Source: Bacteriovoracaceae bacterium
GTDB taxonomy: Bacteria > Bdellovibrionota > Bacteriovoracia > Bacteriovoracales > Bacteriovoracaceae
Assembly (NCBI GenBank): GCA_016784965.1
Contig: JADHTQ010000017.1
Coordinates: 1-64,000, forward strand
Direction of reading: 5' to 3'
DNA: 64,000 nucleotides
In this document: positions 18,441 to 26,646 of the stretch, in pieces
Layout of the letters: each line of letters begins with the position of its first letter
Position numbering within the stretch: the stretch's first letter is position 1
Translations under genes and position numbers: made by a program
Notes under the pieces: model-generated
What the model was told of the DNA's origin: nothing
What the model saw: the letters and a program-made list of their open reading frames with translations, nothing else
The model's database searches: none

Positions 18441-20723
18441 ATGCAAATAAAATACAACGAATCAAAAATTTATAATCTGCTGTTAGATTACCCCAAAACC
18501 TGTCTCCTACTATCATTTTTGCTGGTAGCACCACTTGCTCCCCACCTTTTTAAGTTAAAACTGTACTTTGGGCCCAAGGCCTGGTTTCCCAAAGAAAGTG
18601 CAGAAATGGTCAACCTTGTCGACTTTGAAAGAAAGTTTGGCAACGATGAAGGGATGGTTATTGCTGTTTACGACAAATCTACAATTTATAATCCCCAAAC
18701 CTTTAAAGCAATAAAAGACATCACAAACGATTTTTGGCAACAAGAAAATATTATTCGCGTCGACTCCCTGGCAAATTTTAACCATATTTTTTCACAAGAG
18801 GATGACATCTTGATCGAACCTTTAATAGGCGATGACGATCAGATCACTGAGGAATATGTGGAAAAAAAGAAAAGTATTATAAAAAACCACGAGGACTTGC
18901 CAGGATTTTTGGTTAGCCCACAAGGAACTACCACTTTAATATTTGCCACACTTAGGCCCTATTTTGATGAGGTTCCAAATCTTGACAAGATAAAAAAAGG
19001 CGCCTCCAAAGTTATTGCAAAATACAAAAAGAGTCACCCCAACCTGCAGTTTTACATATTGGGACAGGTATCGCTGCTGTCATCACTAAAAGAGATTGCC
19101 TTCAATGATACCAACCTGTTAATACCACTCATCTCTTTTTTTATCGCAGCTTTATTTTTTTATCTTTTTAAAAATGTATGGGGTCTTATTATCCCCCTTT
19201 TAATCGTGCTTTTTACCAATCTGACCACCTTAGGTATTGGTGGCCTTTTGCAAGTTCACTTTACCGGCATCTCTTTTATTATTCCAATAATTCTTATGGC
19301 CATCAGTATCGCTGATGCTGTTCACATGCTAGATACTTTTTTTAAAAAATATGAGCAAGGTCAACCCAAAAAAGAGGCCTTAAAAAATACACTTTTAAAA
19401 AACTTTCTACCTACTTTTTTAACCAGTCTAACTACCGCAATTGGCTTTTTTTGTTTAATGACTGCAGACCTCATCCCTTTAAAACATCTTGGATTGATTA
19501 CAGGAATTGGAGTTATGTTTGCATGGGTTTATAGTCAAACTCTTTTAATCCCCATTTTGCTTATCTTTCCAGTGGGCAAAGTAAAAAGAAATACGACTTG
19601 GAAGCCAAGCCCTGAGTTTGTAAATAAATACATTGATTTTATCAAAAGCTACAAAGTTCACATTATCACTACGTTTATATTATTTACGATAGCTCTAACC
19701 TACTTGGGCTCAACAAATGAAATTAACTCCAACCCCTACAAAAACTTCTCTCCCCACATCGGCATTAGAGTGGCCAATGAATTTATGTTAAAAGAGTTTG
19801 GCGGGTTAACTGGCCCGCAAATTATCTTAGATAGCAAATCAGCTGAAGGAGTAAACTCCTACGAGTTTTTAAGTAAGGTAGAGATGTTTCAAGATTGGCT
19901 GGTAGGCCAGGACTATATAAATAGTGCTTCAAGCATTTTAAATGTTTTAAAACAGATGAACCGCGCCTTAAACGGTGGAGGAGATGATCAGTACATCTTG
20001 GCCAAGAATAAAAAGTCCATTGCAGAGCAGATATTTTTATATACTTTAAGCGTTCCAGAGGGAAAAAACCTAAACCACTTACTGTCTTTAAATCAACAAT
20101 TTATTAGAATGTCGCTTTTGTGGACAGTACAAGACTCTGTTGATGGAGTAAAAAAAATGCATCAGATGGAGCAAAAGGCAAAAGAGCTAGGACTTAGTGC
20201 CCACATTACAGGCAAAGTTGCCCTAACCCAAAGGATGGTGAGCCACGTAATCAGCGTCTTTTTAAAATCTTTTGGTCTAAGCCTTACAGTTATTGTCATC
20301 ATCTTATTTTTAGTATTTCGCTCATTAAAAATTGGGCTTTTATCCATTATTCCAAATATTGTCCCCATCGCCCTAGCTAGTGGCATCTTAACCATCTGGG
20401 GCGTCACCATTGATTTTACCATTGCCATTGTTTCTAGCGTATGTCTAGGGATCGCCGTAGATGATACTATTCACTTTTTAACCCACTATCAGCGCTTAGA
20501 AAAAGAGGGGGTCAGTGAACGAGATAGCTTTTTAGAAATATTTCAAAAAACTGGGCCATCTCTTATCATCACCTCATTCATCTTAATGGCAGGTTTTGGT
20601 TCATTTGTATTTTCCAATTTTCTGCCAAATAGAAACTTCGGGATATTATGCGCGATAGTTTTAGGACTGGCACTTCTAACTGATCTCATATTGCTGCCGG
20701 CCCTAGTTATTAAGAAAAAATAA
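18441..20723 (+). CDS. RND-superfamily exporter (MMPL-like)
   Basis: A 760-residue inner-membrane protein with the RND duplication: one membrane span at about 21-39, a large extracytoplasmic loop, five spans at about 215-380, another single span near 400, a second loop, and five more spans to the C-terminus. The conserved MAISIADAVHMLDTFF and CLGIAVDDTIHFLTHY segments in the fourth span of each half carry the Asp residues typical of the family. At 760 residues it is shorter than AcrB and closer to the MMPL/HpnN-type lipid or hopanoid transporters. It is preceded by the E2-like acyltransferase in the same operon. Confidence 0.85.
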   Translation: MQIKYNESKIYNLLLDYPKTCLLLSFLLVAPLAPHLFKLKLYFGPKAWFPKESAEMVNLVDFERKFGNDEGMVIAVYDKSTIYNPQTFKAIKDITNDFWQQENIIRVDSLANFNHIFSQEDDILIEPLIGDDDQITEEYVEKKKSIIKNHEDLPGFLVSPQGTTTLIFATLRPYFDEVPNLDKIKKGASKVIAKYKKSHPNLQFYILGQVSLLSSLKEIAFNDTNLLIPLISFFIAALFFYLFKNVWGLIIPLLIVLFTNLTTLGIGGLLQVHFTGISFIIPIILMAISIADAVHMLDTFFKKYEQGQPKKEALKNTLLKNFLPTFLTSLTTAIGFFCLMTADLIPLKHLGLITGIGVMFAWVYSQTLLIPILLIFPVGKVKRNTTWKPSPEFVNKYIDFIKSYKVHIITTFILFTIALTYLGSTNEINSNPYKNFSPHIGIRVANEFMLKEFGGLTGPQIILDSKSAEGVNSYEFLSKVEMFQDWLVGQDYINSASSILNVLKQMNRALNGGGDDQYILAKNKKSIAEQIFLYTLSVPEGKNLNHLLSLNQQFIRMSLLWTVQDSVDGVKKMHQMEQKAKELGLSAHITGKVALTQRMVSHVISVFLKSFGLSLTVIVIILFLVFRSLKIGLLSIIPNIVPIALASGILTIWGVTIDFTIAIVSSVCLGIAVDDTIHFLTHYQRLEKEGVSERDSFLEIFQKTGPSLIITSFILMAGFGSFVFSNFLPNRNFGILCAIVLGLALLTDLILLPALVIKKK

Positions 20724-20823
20724 CGCACAGCTCCTTTCTTTTTTTCACCCCCCTTTTACAAAGTAAATACTTATTGATAGCAGCACATATCTTTAAAGTT
20801 TTTAAGATTAAAAGGCATAATTT

Positions 20824-21933
20824 GTGAATGTAATAAAATTTAAACCAATTCTGCTGACGGCCATATACTTACTATTTTCATATCAAATGGCCAGTGCCAA
20901 CGATTGTACAGACATAAGGCTAGATCGCCCAAATTATTCGATGGAAAGGGTACCTGTAACTAATCAGGGGGGCCTTGGCATTTGTTACTCACATATTGCT
21001 GCCTCACTTGTCGACTCCTATCGCTTTTTTAACAATACTCAAAACACTCAAGAACCTAACCCTCACTACACTTCCGCTTTGGCCCTTGCAGTAAACTATA
21101 GAGACGACAACAACAATTTCTTCTATAACGACAAGGATATTGAAAGTGGTCACATTTGTAGTGCAGTAAAAAGCCTTCTAAAGCACGGTAGTTGCAATAA
21201 AGAAGCAATCAATAAGCAGTTATTAAAAATAGAAAGCTTAATTTATACTTTAGACAGTGAGCGCCAGAGTCGCTTTATAAACATGCTTGAAAACGTTGAG
21301 GCAAAAGAGTCTTTAGACGAACTATTAGAAAGTATTGAGCAAGTTATCATAAAACAAAATTTGATCCCCACACATCTTGCAAGTAGCTTACGCTCTAGAG
21401 TTTTGGACGCAACTAACAGTGTTTTTAAAACGCTCAACCTAAAAAAAATTGTAACCGACCTGTTATGTGAGGGGCAAACAGTAGCTCTTGATCACCTTGA
21501 GGTACAATGTAATATCAACGATCTATTGAATGCAGACAACCGGCCTCTAGCGTGTTTTGGCAGTGAATGCCTAGATGATGAAGATGATGAAGACGTCATG
21601 ACTTTATTAGAACAAATTCATGCAGTTTTAGACAAAGGAGTGGATGCACGCCCTATCGGCATTGAGTACTGCTCTAAAGTCTTAGAAGACAAAAGCTATC
21701 GCCGCAATCTACTCACTTACTTTTTCCCAGAAAACACAGAGTGTGGGCCACATGGCTCTATGATTATAGGAAGAAAAAAAGCTGCAAATGGACAGTGTCA
21801 CCTGCTAGTGCGCAATACATGGGGTACACAAAGTCATACTTACGATTGGGAAAGTGAAAGTGGACACATTTGGGTTGAGCAAAATGCTTTGGCAGATAAC
21901 TTATTTAAAGTTGTAACCCTGGTTGATAAATAA
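20824..21933 (+). CDS. Secreted papain-like cysteine peptidase
   Basis: The 369-residue protein has a signal peptide (core about 9-20, cut near MASAND). The active-site pieces of the papain family are present in order: NQGGLGICYSHIAA with Gln48 and Cys54, then HGSMIIGRK with His310, and LLVRNTWGT with Asn331. About 250 residues separate Cys and His, mostly a helical insert with many Leu and Glu and five further cysteines, longer than in papain. The GTG start has AAGG upstream. It would act outside the cytoplasm; the target is unknown. Downstream by 34 bases is another secreted protein gene, so the two may be linked. Confidence 0.78.
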   Translation: MNVIKFKPILLTAIYLLFSYQMASANDCTDIRLDRPNYSMERVPVTNQGGLGICYSHIAASLVDSYRFFNNTQNTQEPNPHYTSALALAVNYRDDNNNFFYNDKDIESGHICSAVKSLLKHGSCNKEAINKQLLKIESLIYTLDSERQSRFINMLENVEAKESLDELLESIEQVIIKQNLIPTHLASSLRSRVLDATNSVFKTLNLKKIVTDLLCEGQTVALDHLEVQCNINDLLNADNRPLACFGSECLDDEDDEDVMTLLEQIHAVLDKGVDARPIGIEYCSKVLEDKSYRRNLLTYFFPENTECGPHGSMIIGRKKAANGQCHLLVRNTWGTQSHTYDWESESGHIWVEQNALADNLFKVVTLVDK

Positions 21934-21937
21934 AGGC

Positions 21938-21951
21938 CTTTAGGCCTAAAG
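21938..21951. repeat. 14-bp perfect palindrome
   Basis: CTTTAGGCCTAAAG is its own reverse complement and lies between the peptidase stop codon and the next ribosome site. It may act as a weak hairpin or a protein-binding site; it lacks a long T-run. Confidence 0.3.
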
Positions 21952-21967
21952 AAAAATTGGAGAGAAA

Positions 21968-22498
21968 ATGAGTAAATTTGCAATGTTTATAATGGTTATA
22001 CTGTGTTGCACGCAATCTTATGCAGCTAATGAGCAGGTGCCAACTGAAGTTGGCCCCCTAATTGTCAAACTGGAGTCCATATTTAAAGGCGGCAGTCATC
22101 AAACATTTAGAGTAGATAAAGATTATTCTCTCAAAATGGTAAAAGAGTTTATACTGCTATATACAGAAGACGAAGATCTATTCAACGATTACACTTTTGT
22201 CCAGTGGCAAGATGAACTGCAGGTTGATTCTCAAACCGCTGGTACAATGACTTTAAAGGCCGCAATTTCTGCCGTACAAGACGGTGTAGATTACATGCAA
22301 TATGGTAGATCTAACGTTGACCCCAATTTAAAAACAAGTGCGATCAATACCATTAAAGCGCTCAAATCAAATCCTGGGATCTACTTTGGTTTTGACGCAA
22401 TGGCACAAAATAGCTGCGCAGCCCCCACACCTTTGATGTTGGTGATCGATACTGTGTCCGGGCTAGTTTACGGTATTGAGTTAAATCCCTGCTGGTAG
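21968..22498 (+). CDS. Small secreted protein
   Basis: A 176-residue protein with a signal peptide (core about 4-16, cut near SYAANE). The ATG has GGAGAG upstream. The mature part is mixed helix/strand with two late cysteines (SCAAPTP and NPCW), consistent with a disulfide. No family recognised. It follows the papain-like peptidase by 34 bases on the same strand, so it may be an inhibitor or substrate of the peptidase, but nothing in the sequence proves this. Confidence 0.65.
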   Translation: MSKFAMFIMVILCCTQSYAANEQVPTEVGPLIVKLESIFKGGSHQTFRVDKDYSLKMVKEFILLYTEDEDLFNDYTFVQWQDELQVDSQTAGTMTLKAAISAVQDGVDYMQYGRSNVDPNLKTSAINTIKALKSNPGIYFGFDAMAQNSCAAPTPLMLVIDTVSGLVYGIELNPCW

Positions 22499-22626
22499 CC
22501 CTTTCCATCTACTGATAATTATTAATATAGCTATAATTTATACCAAATCACAATATTTTTTGTTGTATAACTGCATTAATTCTGCTTATAGTAGTCGTTA
22601 AATTAACTTCATTTAGGAGAACTATT

Positions 22627-22977
22627 TTGGAGATAGATTTCGATTATTTTAAGCATAAGATTTCAAAAAATATTTCAACCGTAGAGCAAGATATTGAATT
22701 ATATAAAAAAGCAAGTGTCCCAGTTTCCCCGGATAACGCAATTGGTCGCTTGACACGCATGGAGGCCATCAACGCCAAAAGTGTTAGTGAGGCCAATTTA
22801 AATAATGCCAAACTTAGGTTACTAAAACTAAAAGCAGCACTTGATCGCATTTCAGATGGCGATTATGGCGAATGTTTGGTTTGTGAAAATGAGATCGCCA
22901 AAAACCGTTTAGAGAGTGTTCCAGAAGCGACGCGCTGTATTTTTTGTGCTGAAAAAAACCTAAAAAACGGTCACTGA
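22627..22977 (+). CDS. DksA/TraR-type C4 zinc-finger protein
   Basis: A 116-residue protein with an N-terminal coiled-coil part and a C-terminal zinc finger CxxC-x17-CxxC formed by Cys83, Cys86, Cys104 and Cys107. The linking motif DGDYGECLVCENEI matches the DksA/TraR family, which bind the RNA polymerase secondary channel and shift transcription at stringent-response promoters. The coiled-coil tip has ISDG as in the family. It is shorter than E. coli DksA (151 residues), so it may be a paralogue rather than the main DksA. It uses a TTG start with AGGAG upstream. Confidence 0.82.
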   Translation: MEIDFDYFKHKISKNISTVEQDIELYKKASVPVSPDNAIGRLTRMEAINAKSVSEANLNNAKLRLLKLKAALDRISDGDYGECLVCENEIAKNRLESVPEATRCIFCAEKNLKNGH

Positions 22978-22984
22978 AGCATTA

Positions 22985-23194
22985 CTACATGCGGTATCCA
23001 TCCTCATACCTCTGACCTTCAAAAAAACGAACCTTATTGTCTATATGCACGGCCATCTCTTCCATGAAATCAATCAACTCTTTGTTACATATAAGGTGCT
23101 CAGCATTGTCTTCTTGAAACTTTTCAAGATGCCTCTTAAGTTTGGATAAGGTTTCAATCGACTCTCTATCTCTTTGTTCATCATTAAGCGACAT
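22985..23194 (-). CDS. Small acidic helical protein
   Basis: A 69-residue soluble protein, mostly charged (many Glu, Asp, Lys, Arg), with a long predicted helix (SKLKRHLEKFQEDNAEHL). I chose the ATG at 23194, which has GGAG six bases upstream; a TTG four codons earlier is in frame but overlaps that site. No family recognised. It converges with the zinc-finger gene, leaving 7 bases between stops. Confidence 0.6.
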   Translation of the reverse strand: MSLNDEQRDRESIETLSKLKRHLEKFQEDNAEHLICNKELIDFMEEMAVHIDNKVRFFEGQRYEDGYRM

Positions 23195-23227
23195 ATTGCT
23201 CTCCAAATTTTTTTTACTACTTACATC

Positions 23228-23950
23228 CTACTGTGAATCAAACAGAGGGTGTAAAATGAGTTCTCGTATAACTTTAGCAACTCCCACTTGTGACCTTCCA
23301 CGAGAGCTTCTAATTTGCTTTGCATTTAAAATTGACTTAACGATAAGCTTTTGCGGCCCGTACATTGCAAACCACACGCGATACTTAATCTTTAACTTTT
23401 GCGATCCATTTTGCAGAGTTGATCTAATTCTAAAGTATTGGGTATCAAACTCACCAAATTTATTTTTAAATTTCTGCAATTTATACTCATCAACGTGATA
23501 ATTTGTGCCAATAAAGCTATATTCGGTATTAATAAATCCTCTAATTTCGCGCAGCTGCTCAATTTTACATCTGCTCATAAATTGATTTTTGGTAAGCGTT
23601 CGGTTTGACTCTGGGCCGTCTATGACATTATTGGGGTCAGTTGAGCTGACAGTATATCTTTGCTCAATTTCATCAGTTGAGCTTCCTAAAATTTCTGTTT
23701 GTTCTATAGATTGCTCTACCTGGATTGTGCCCTTTTGTACTTTGTGGGCCACAATTGTTCCTGCTGGATATTGATCCAGCTGGTGATTCCAAAGATGCTG
23801 GCAAATCTCTAAAGCAGATGCCTGGTCGGCGACCAACTCGCGCATACCGTTTCTATAACCATCATCGTTTTCGTCATCGCCATCACTTTGGCAAGATAGA
23901 GTCAAAACAAAGCTTAATATCAAAAAACTATTTAGCAATTTATGTTTCAT
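23228..23950 (-). CDS. Lipoprotein of unknown function
   Basis: A 240-residue predicted lipoprotein. The start at 23950 gives a clean signal peptide ending in LTLSC (Cys20), followed by an Asp/Glu-rich linker (QSDGDDENDDG). AGAGG sits upstream. An in-frame start 21 codons earlier would bury the lipobox. The mature domain alternates strands and helices with no family I recognise. It is downstream of alaS on the same strand, with about 70 bases between them. Confidence 0.7.
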   Translation of the reverse strand: MKHKLLNSFLILSFVLTLSCQSDGDDENDDGYRNGMRELVADQASALEICQHLWNHQLDQYPAGTIVAHKVQKGTIQVEQSIEQTEILGSSTDEIEQRYTVSSTDPNNVIDGPESNRTLTKNQFMSRCKIEQLREIRGFINTEYSFIGTNYHVDEYKLQKFKNKFGEFDTQYFRIRSTLQNGSQKLKIKYRVWFAMYGPQKLIVKSILNAKQIRSSRGRSQVGVAKVIRELILHPLFDSQ

Positions 23951-24021
23951 AGACCGTGCCTCTACTTTCAAATACGAAACAAAATTATAGCAAGGCCTAT
24001 CAATTTGTGTCACTTATTATT

Positions 24022-26646
24022 TCAAAGAAGTTGCTGCACCCAAGTGCTGATTGAGTCACTGAGGTTAAAAATTTGTCCAACATTTTCGATTTTAGATCCA
24101 CCACCTTGAGCGAAGTTGGGTTTTCCCCCACCTTTGCCATCAATGGGAGCAAGAAGGATTTGTAATAGCTTAGAGGCATTAATTTTGCCCGCATATTGCT
24201 TATCAACCCAAGTAAATACCCGTGCTGCATTTTTATCAATACCGATCAGACACAAAATTTGGGTCTGATCACTTTGAATAATTGTATCTCCCAGCTCTTT
24301 GATCTTTTTTGATGCTAAGTCAGTACTGGCCATCACACAGACCAATTCTTCATTGATCTTAAATTTTTTCTCGGACAAAAACTTCACATCAGTTGCCTCT
24401 ACCTTTTGTGCTGCCTTGGTTAAATCATTAACTTTTTGCCGCAGCTCCTTGATTCTTGGAACCAGTTGTGCATTGTTTACTCCTAAAACTGAAGTGGCCT
24501 CTTTTAAAATTTTATTTTTTTGTTGCATAAGCTGTATGGCCTCTGCTCCTGTTGTCGCCTCAATTCTTCGTACACCGCGGGCGATACTACTTTCACAGAT
24601 GATTACAAATTGGCCAATTTCTCCGAGATTAGAGACATGAGTGCCTCCACACAACTCAACAGAGGTTCCATCAAAGCTTACAACCCTGACTAATTCGTCG
24701 TAATTTTCCCCAAACAAGGCCAGTGCCCCGCTTTTTAAAGCTTTTTGGTAATCCATGACATCTGTTTTTTGCTGAGCATTTGTTCTAATCCATTCATTAA
24801 CCTTATGCTCAATCATGGCAAGTTCTTCACCACTAAGTGCCTTTTGATGAGTAAAGTCAAAGCGCAACCTAGTAGGCCCTACCAGGGATCCCTTTTGCAA
24901 AGCATGCTTGCCCACCACTTCATGCAAGGCAGCATGCAGCAGATGAGTTACTGAATGGTTGCAACAGGTGTTTTGTCGATCCTTAGCACTAACTTCTAAT
25001 TGGACAACATCTGCTAGCTTTATCTCTCCAGATATCACAGTGCCAACATGTAAATAAATACCATCGACTTTAATCGTATCTGTAATTTTTCCCTCTGCAA
25101 CGCTGGTTTTAATGACTCCAACATCACCTACTTGGCCTCCAGCTTCTGCATAAAATGGTGTCTTGTCAGCTGCAATCCAAAACTGCTGACCTGTAGACAC
25201 TGAGTTGACTGCCTGCTTTTGACTAATAATAAAAAGCAGTGATGCATCTGTTTTTAATTTTCGGTAACCCACAAACTCAGTGTCAGAAATGCCAGCAAGC
25301 AACTTTTTAATATCGTCTTGGTCAAATGTAACTCCGGCAGCTTTTTTCACCACTCTTGAAACATTTCTGTGATCTTCATAGCATTTATCAAACCCAGGTC
25401 TGTCGATGGTAAATCCACGTTCTTGCAGCTCATTTTCAATCACATCATAAGGCATACCAAAAGTTGTCACCAACTCAAAGGTAAACTCACCAGGAAATAC
25501 TTTAGTGCTCAACCCCTGAATCTGATTTTCAATGCGCTTAATCCCCTGCTTAATCACTGGTAGGAAGTCATCTGTTTCTAATTTCCAGTGGTGCATAATA
25601 ATCTCAACAGAGTTTTGCAAATGGGGATAGCTTGGCCCCATTAGCTCAATCACTTTTTTTACAATTTCTTGAAAGTCAATTTTTTCTACACCTTTGCTTG
25701 CCAGAGTTGCCACACATTTTCTGATCAAACGCCTAGGGATATAGCCTTGCCCTTCGTTACTGGGCAAAACACCTTCAGACAACAACATGGTGGTGGTTCT
25801 GATGTGATCTGTAAGCATTCTCTCCTTTTGCTCACCAAGGCCTTTATACTTTCTTTGAACCAACTCTAAAATGGGTTTGACTAGATCAATCTCATAGACC
25901 GAATCGACGCCATTCATAATCATCGCCATGCGCTCAAGTCCAGAGCCGGTATCTACGCTTTTAAGTGGAAGAGTATCATAAGTACCATCAGCTAACTTGT
26001 TAAGCTCCATAAAAACACCGGCATTCCAAATTTCGATATACCGACTTTCGCTATCAAATTCGCCTCCGGGAACATACGCCTTCCCAAACTTTTCTCCTGT
26101 ATCAAAAAAAACCTCGGTACAAGGGCCACACGGGCCAACTTCACCGGCAGGTCCCCAAAAATTATCAACACCTAGTGGTACAATATGATCCTTTTTAATT
26201 CCTACTTTTTCCCAAGCAGCACTTGACTCTAAGTCAGGGCCAATGCCTAGTGCTTCATCACCATTAAAGATTGTCACATATAATTTTTCAGGATCAAATC
26301 CAAAGTGGTTTACAAGCAGTTCATAGGCCAGTTCAATGGCCTTCTCTTTATAGTAATCACCAATAGACCAGCTACCCAACATCTCAAAAAAAGTCATGTG
26401 GTGGCGATCTCCAACATCATCAATGTCAATAGTTCGAACACATGGTTGAATATTGCAAAGCCTGGGTGAAGTGGGTGTATCAAGTCCTAAAAAATATCTC
26501 TTAAGGGGGGCCATACCCGAGTTGATAAATAGTAAGGTATTGTCATTTTTAGGCACTAAAGAAGATGACTTGATTTTTAGATGGTCATTGTTTTGAAAAA
26601 AAGTTAAAAAATTATCTCGAATTTGGGTACAACTTAAACGTTTCAT
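24022..26646 (-). CDS. alaS: Alanyl-tRNA synthetase
   Basis: Charges tRNA-Ala. It is 874 residues, the family length. The N-terminal catalytic domain begins with LSCTQIRDNFLTFF and SSSLVPKNDNTLLFINSGM. The editing domain has the zinc motif HSVTHLLH at about residue 567 and CGGTHV at about 665. The C-terminal domain ends with GKGGGKPNFAQGGG. The ATG overlaps the stop of the receiver-like gene upstream as ATGA, so the two are coupled. Identity is certain. Confidence 0.98.
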   Translation of the reverse strand: MKRLSCTQIRDNFLTFFQNNDHLKIKSSSLVPKNDNTLLFINSGMAPLKRYFLGLDTPTSPRLCNIQPCVRTIDIDDVGDRHHMTFFEMLGSWSIGDYYKEKAIELAYELLVNHFGFDPEKLYVTIFNGDEALGIGPDLESSAAWEKVGIKKDHIVPLGVDNFWGPAGEVGPCGPCTEVFFDTGEKFGKAYVPGGEFDSESRYIEIWNAGVFMELNKLADGTYDTLPLKSVDTGSGLERMAMIMNGVDSVYEIDLVKPILELVQRKYKGLGEQKERMLTDHIRTTTMLLSEGVLPSNEGQGYIPRRLIRKCVATLASKGVEKIDFQEIVKKVIELMGPSYPHLQNSVEIIMHHWKLETDDFLPVIKQGIKRIENQIQGLSTKVFPGEFTFELVTTFGMPYDVIENELQERGFTIDRPGFDKCYEDHRNVSRVVKKAAGVTFDQDDIKKLLAGISDTEFVGYRKLKTDASLLFIISQKQAVNSVSTGQQFWIAADKTPFYAEAGGQVGDVGVIKTSVAEGKITDTIKVDGIYLHVGTVISGEIKLADVVQLEVSAKDRQNTCCNHSVTHLLHAALHEVVGKHALQKGSLVGPTRLRFDFTHQKALSGEELAMIEHKVNEWIRTNAQQKTDVMDYQKALKSGALALFGENYDELVRVVSFDGTSVELCGGTHVSNLGEIGQFVIICESSIARGVRRIEATTGAEAIQLMQQKNKILKEATSVLGVNNAQLVPRIKELRQKVNDLTKAAQKVEATDVKFLSEKKFKINEELVCVMASTDLASKKIKELGDTIIQSDQTQILCLIGIDKNAARVFTWVDKQYAGKINASKLLQILLAPIDGKGGGKPNFAQGGGSKIENVGQIFNLSDSISTWVQQLL

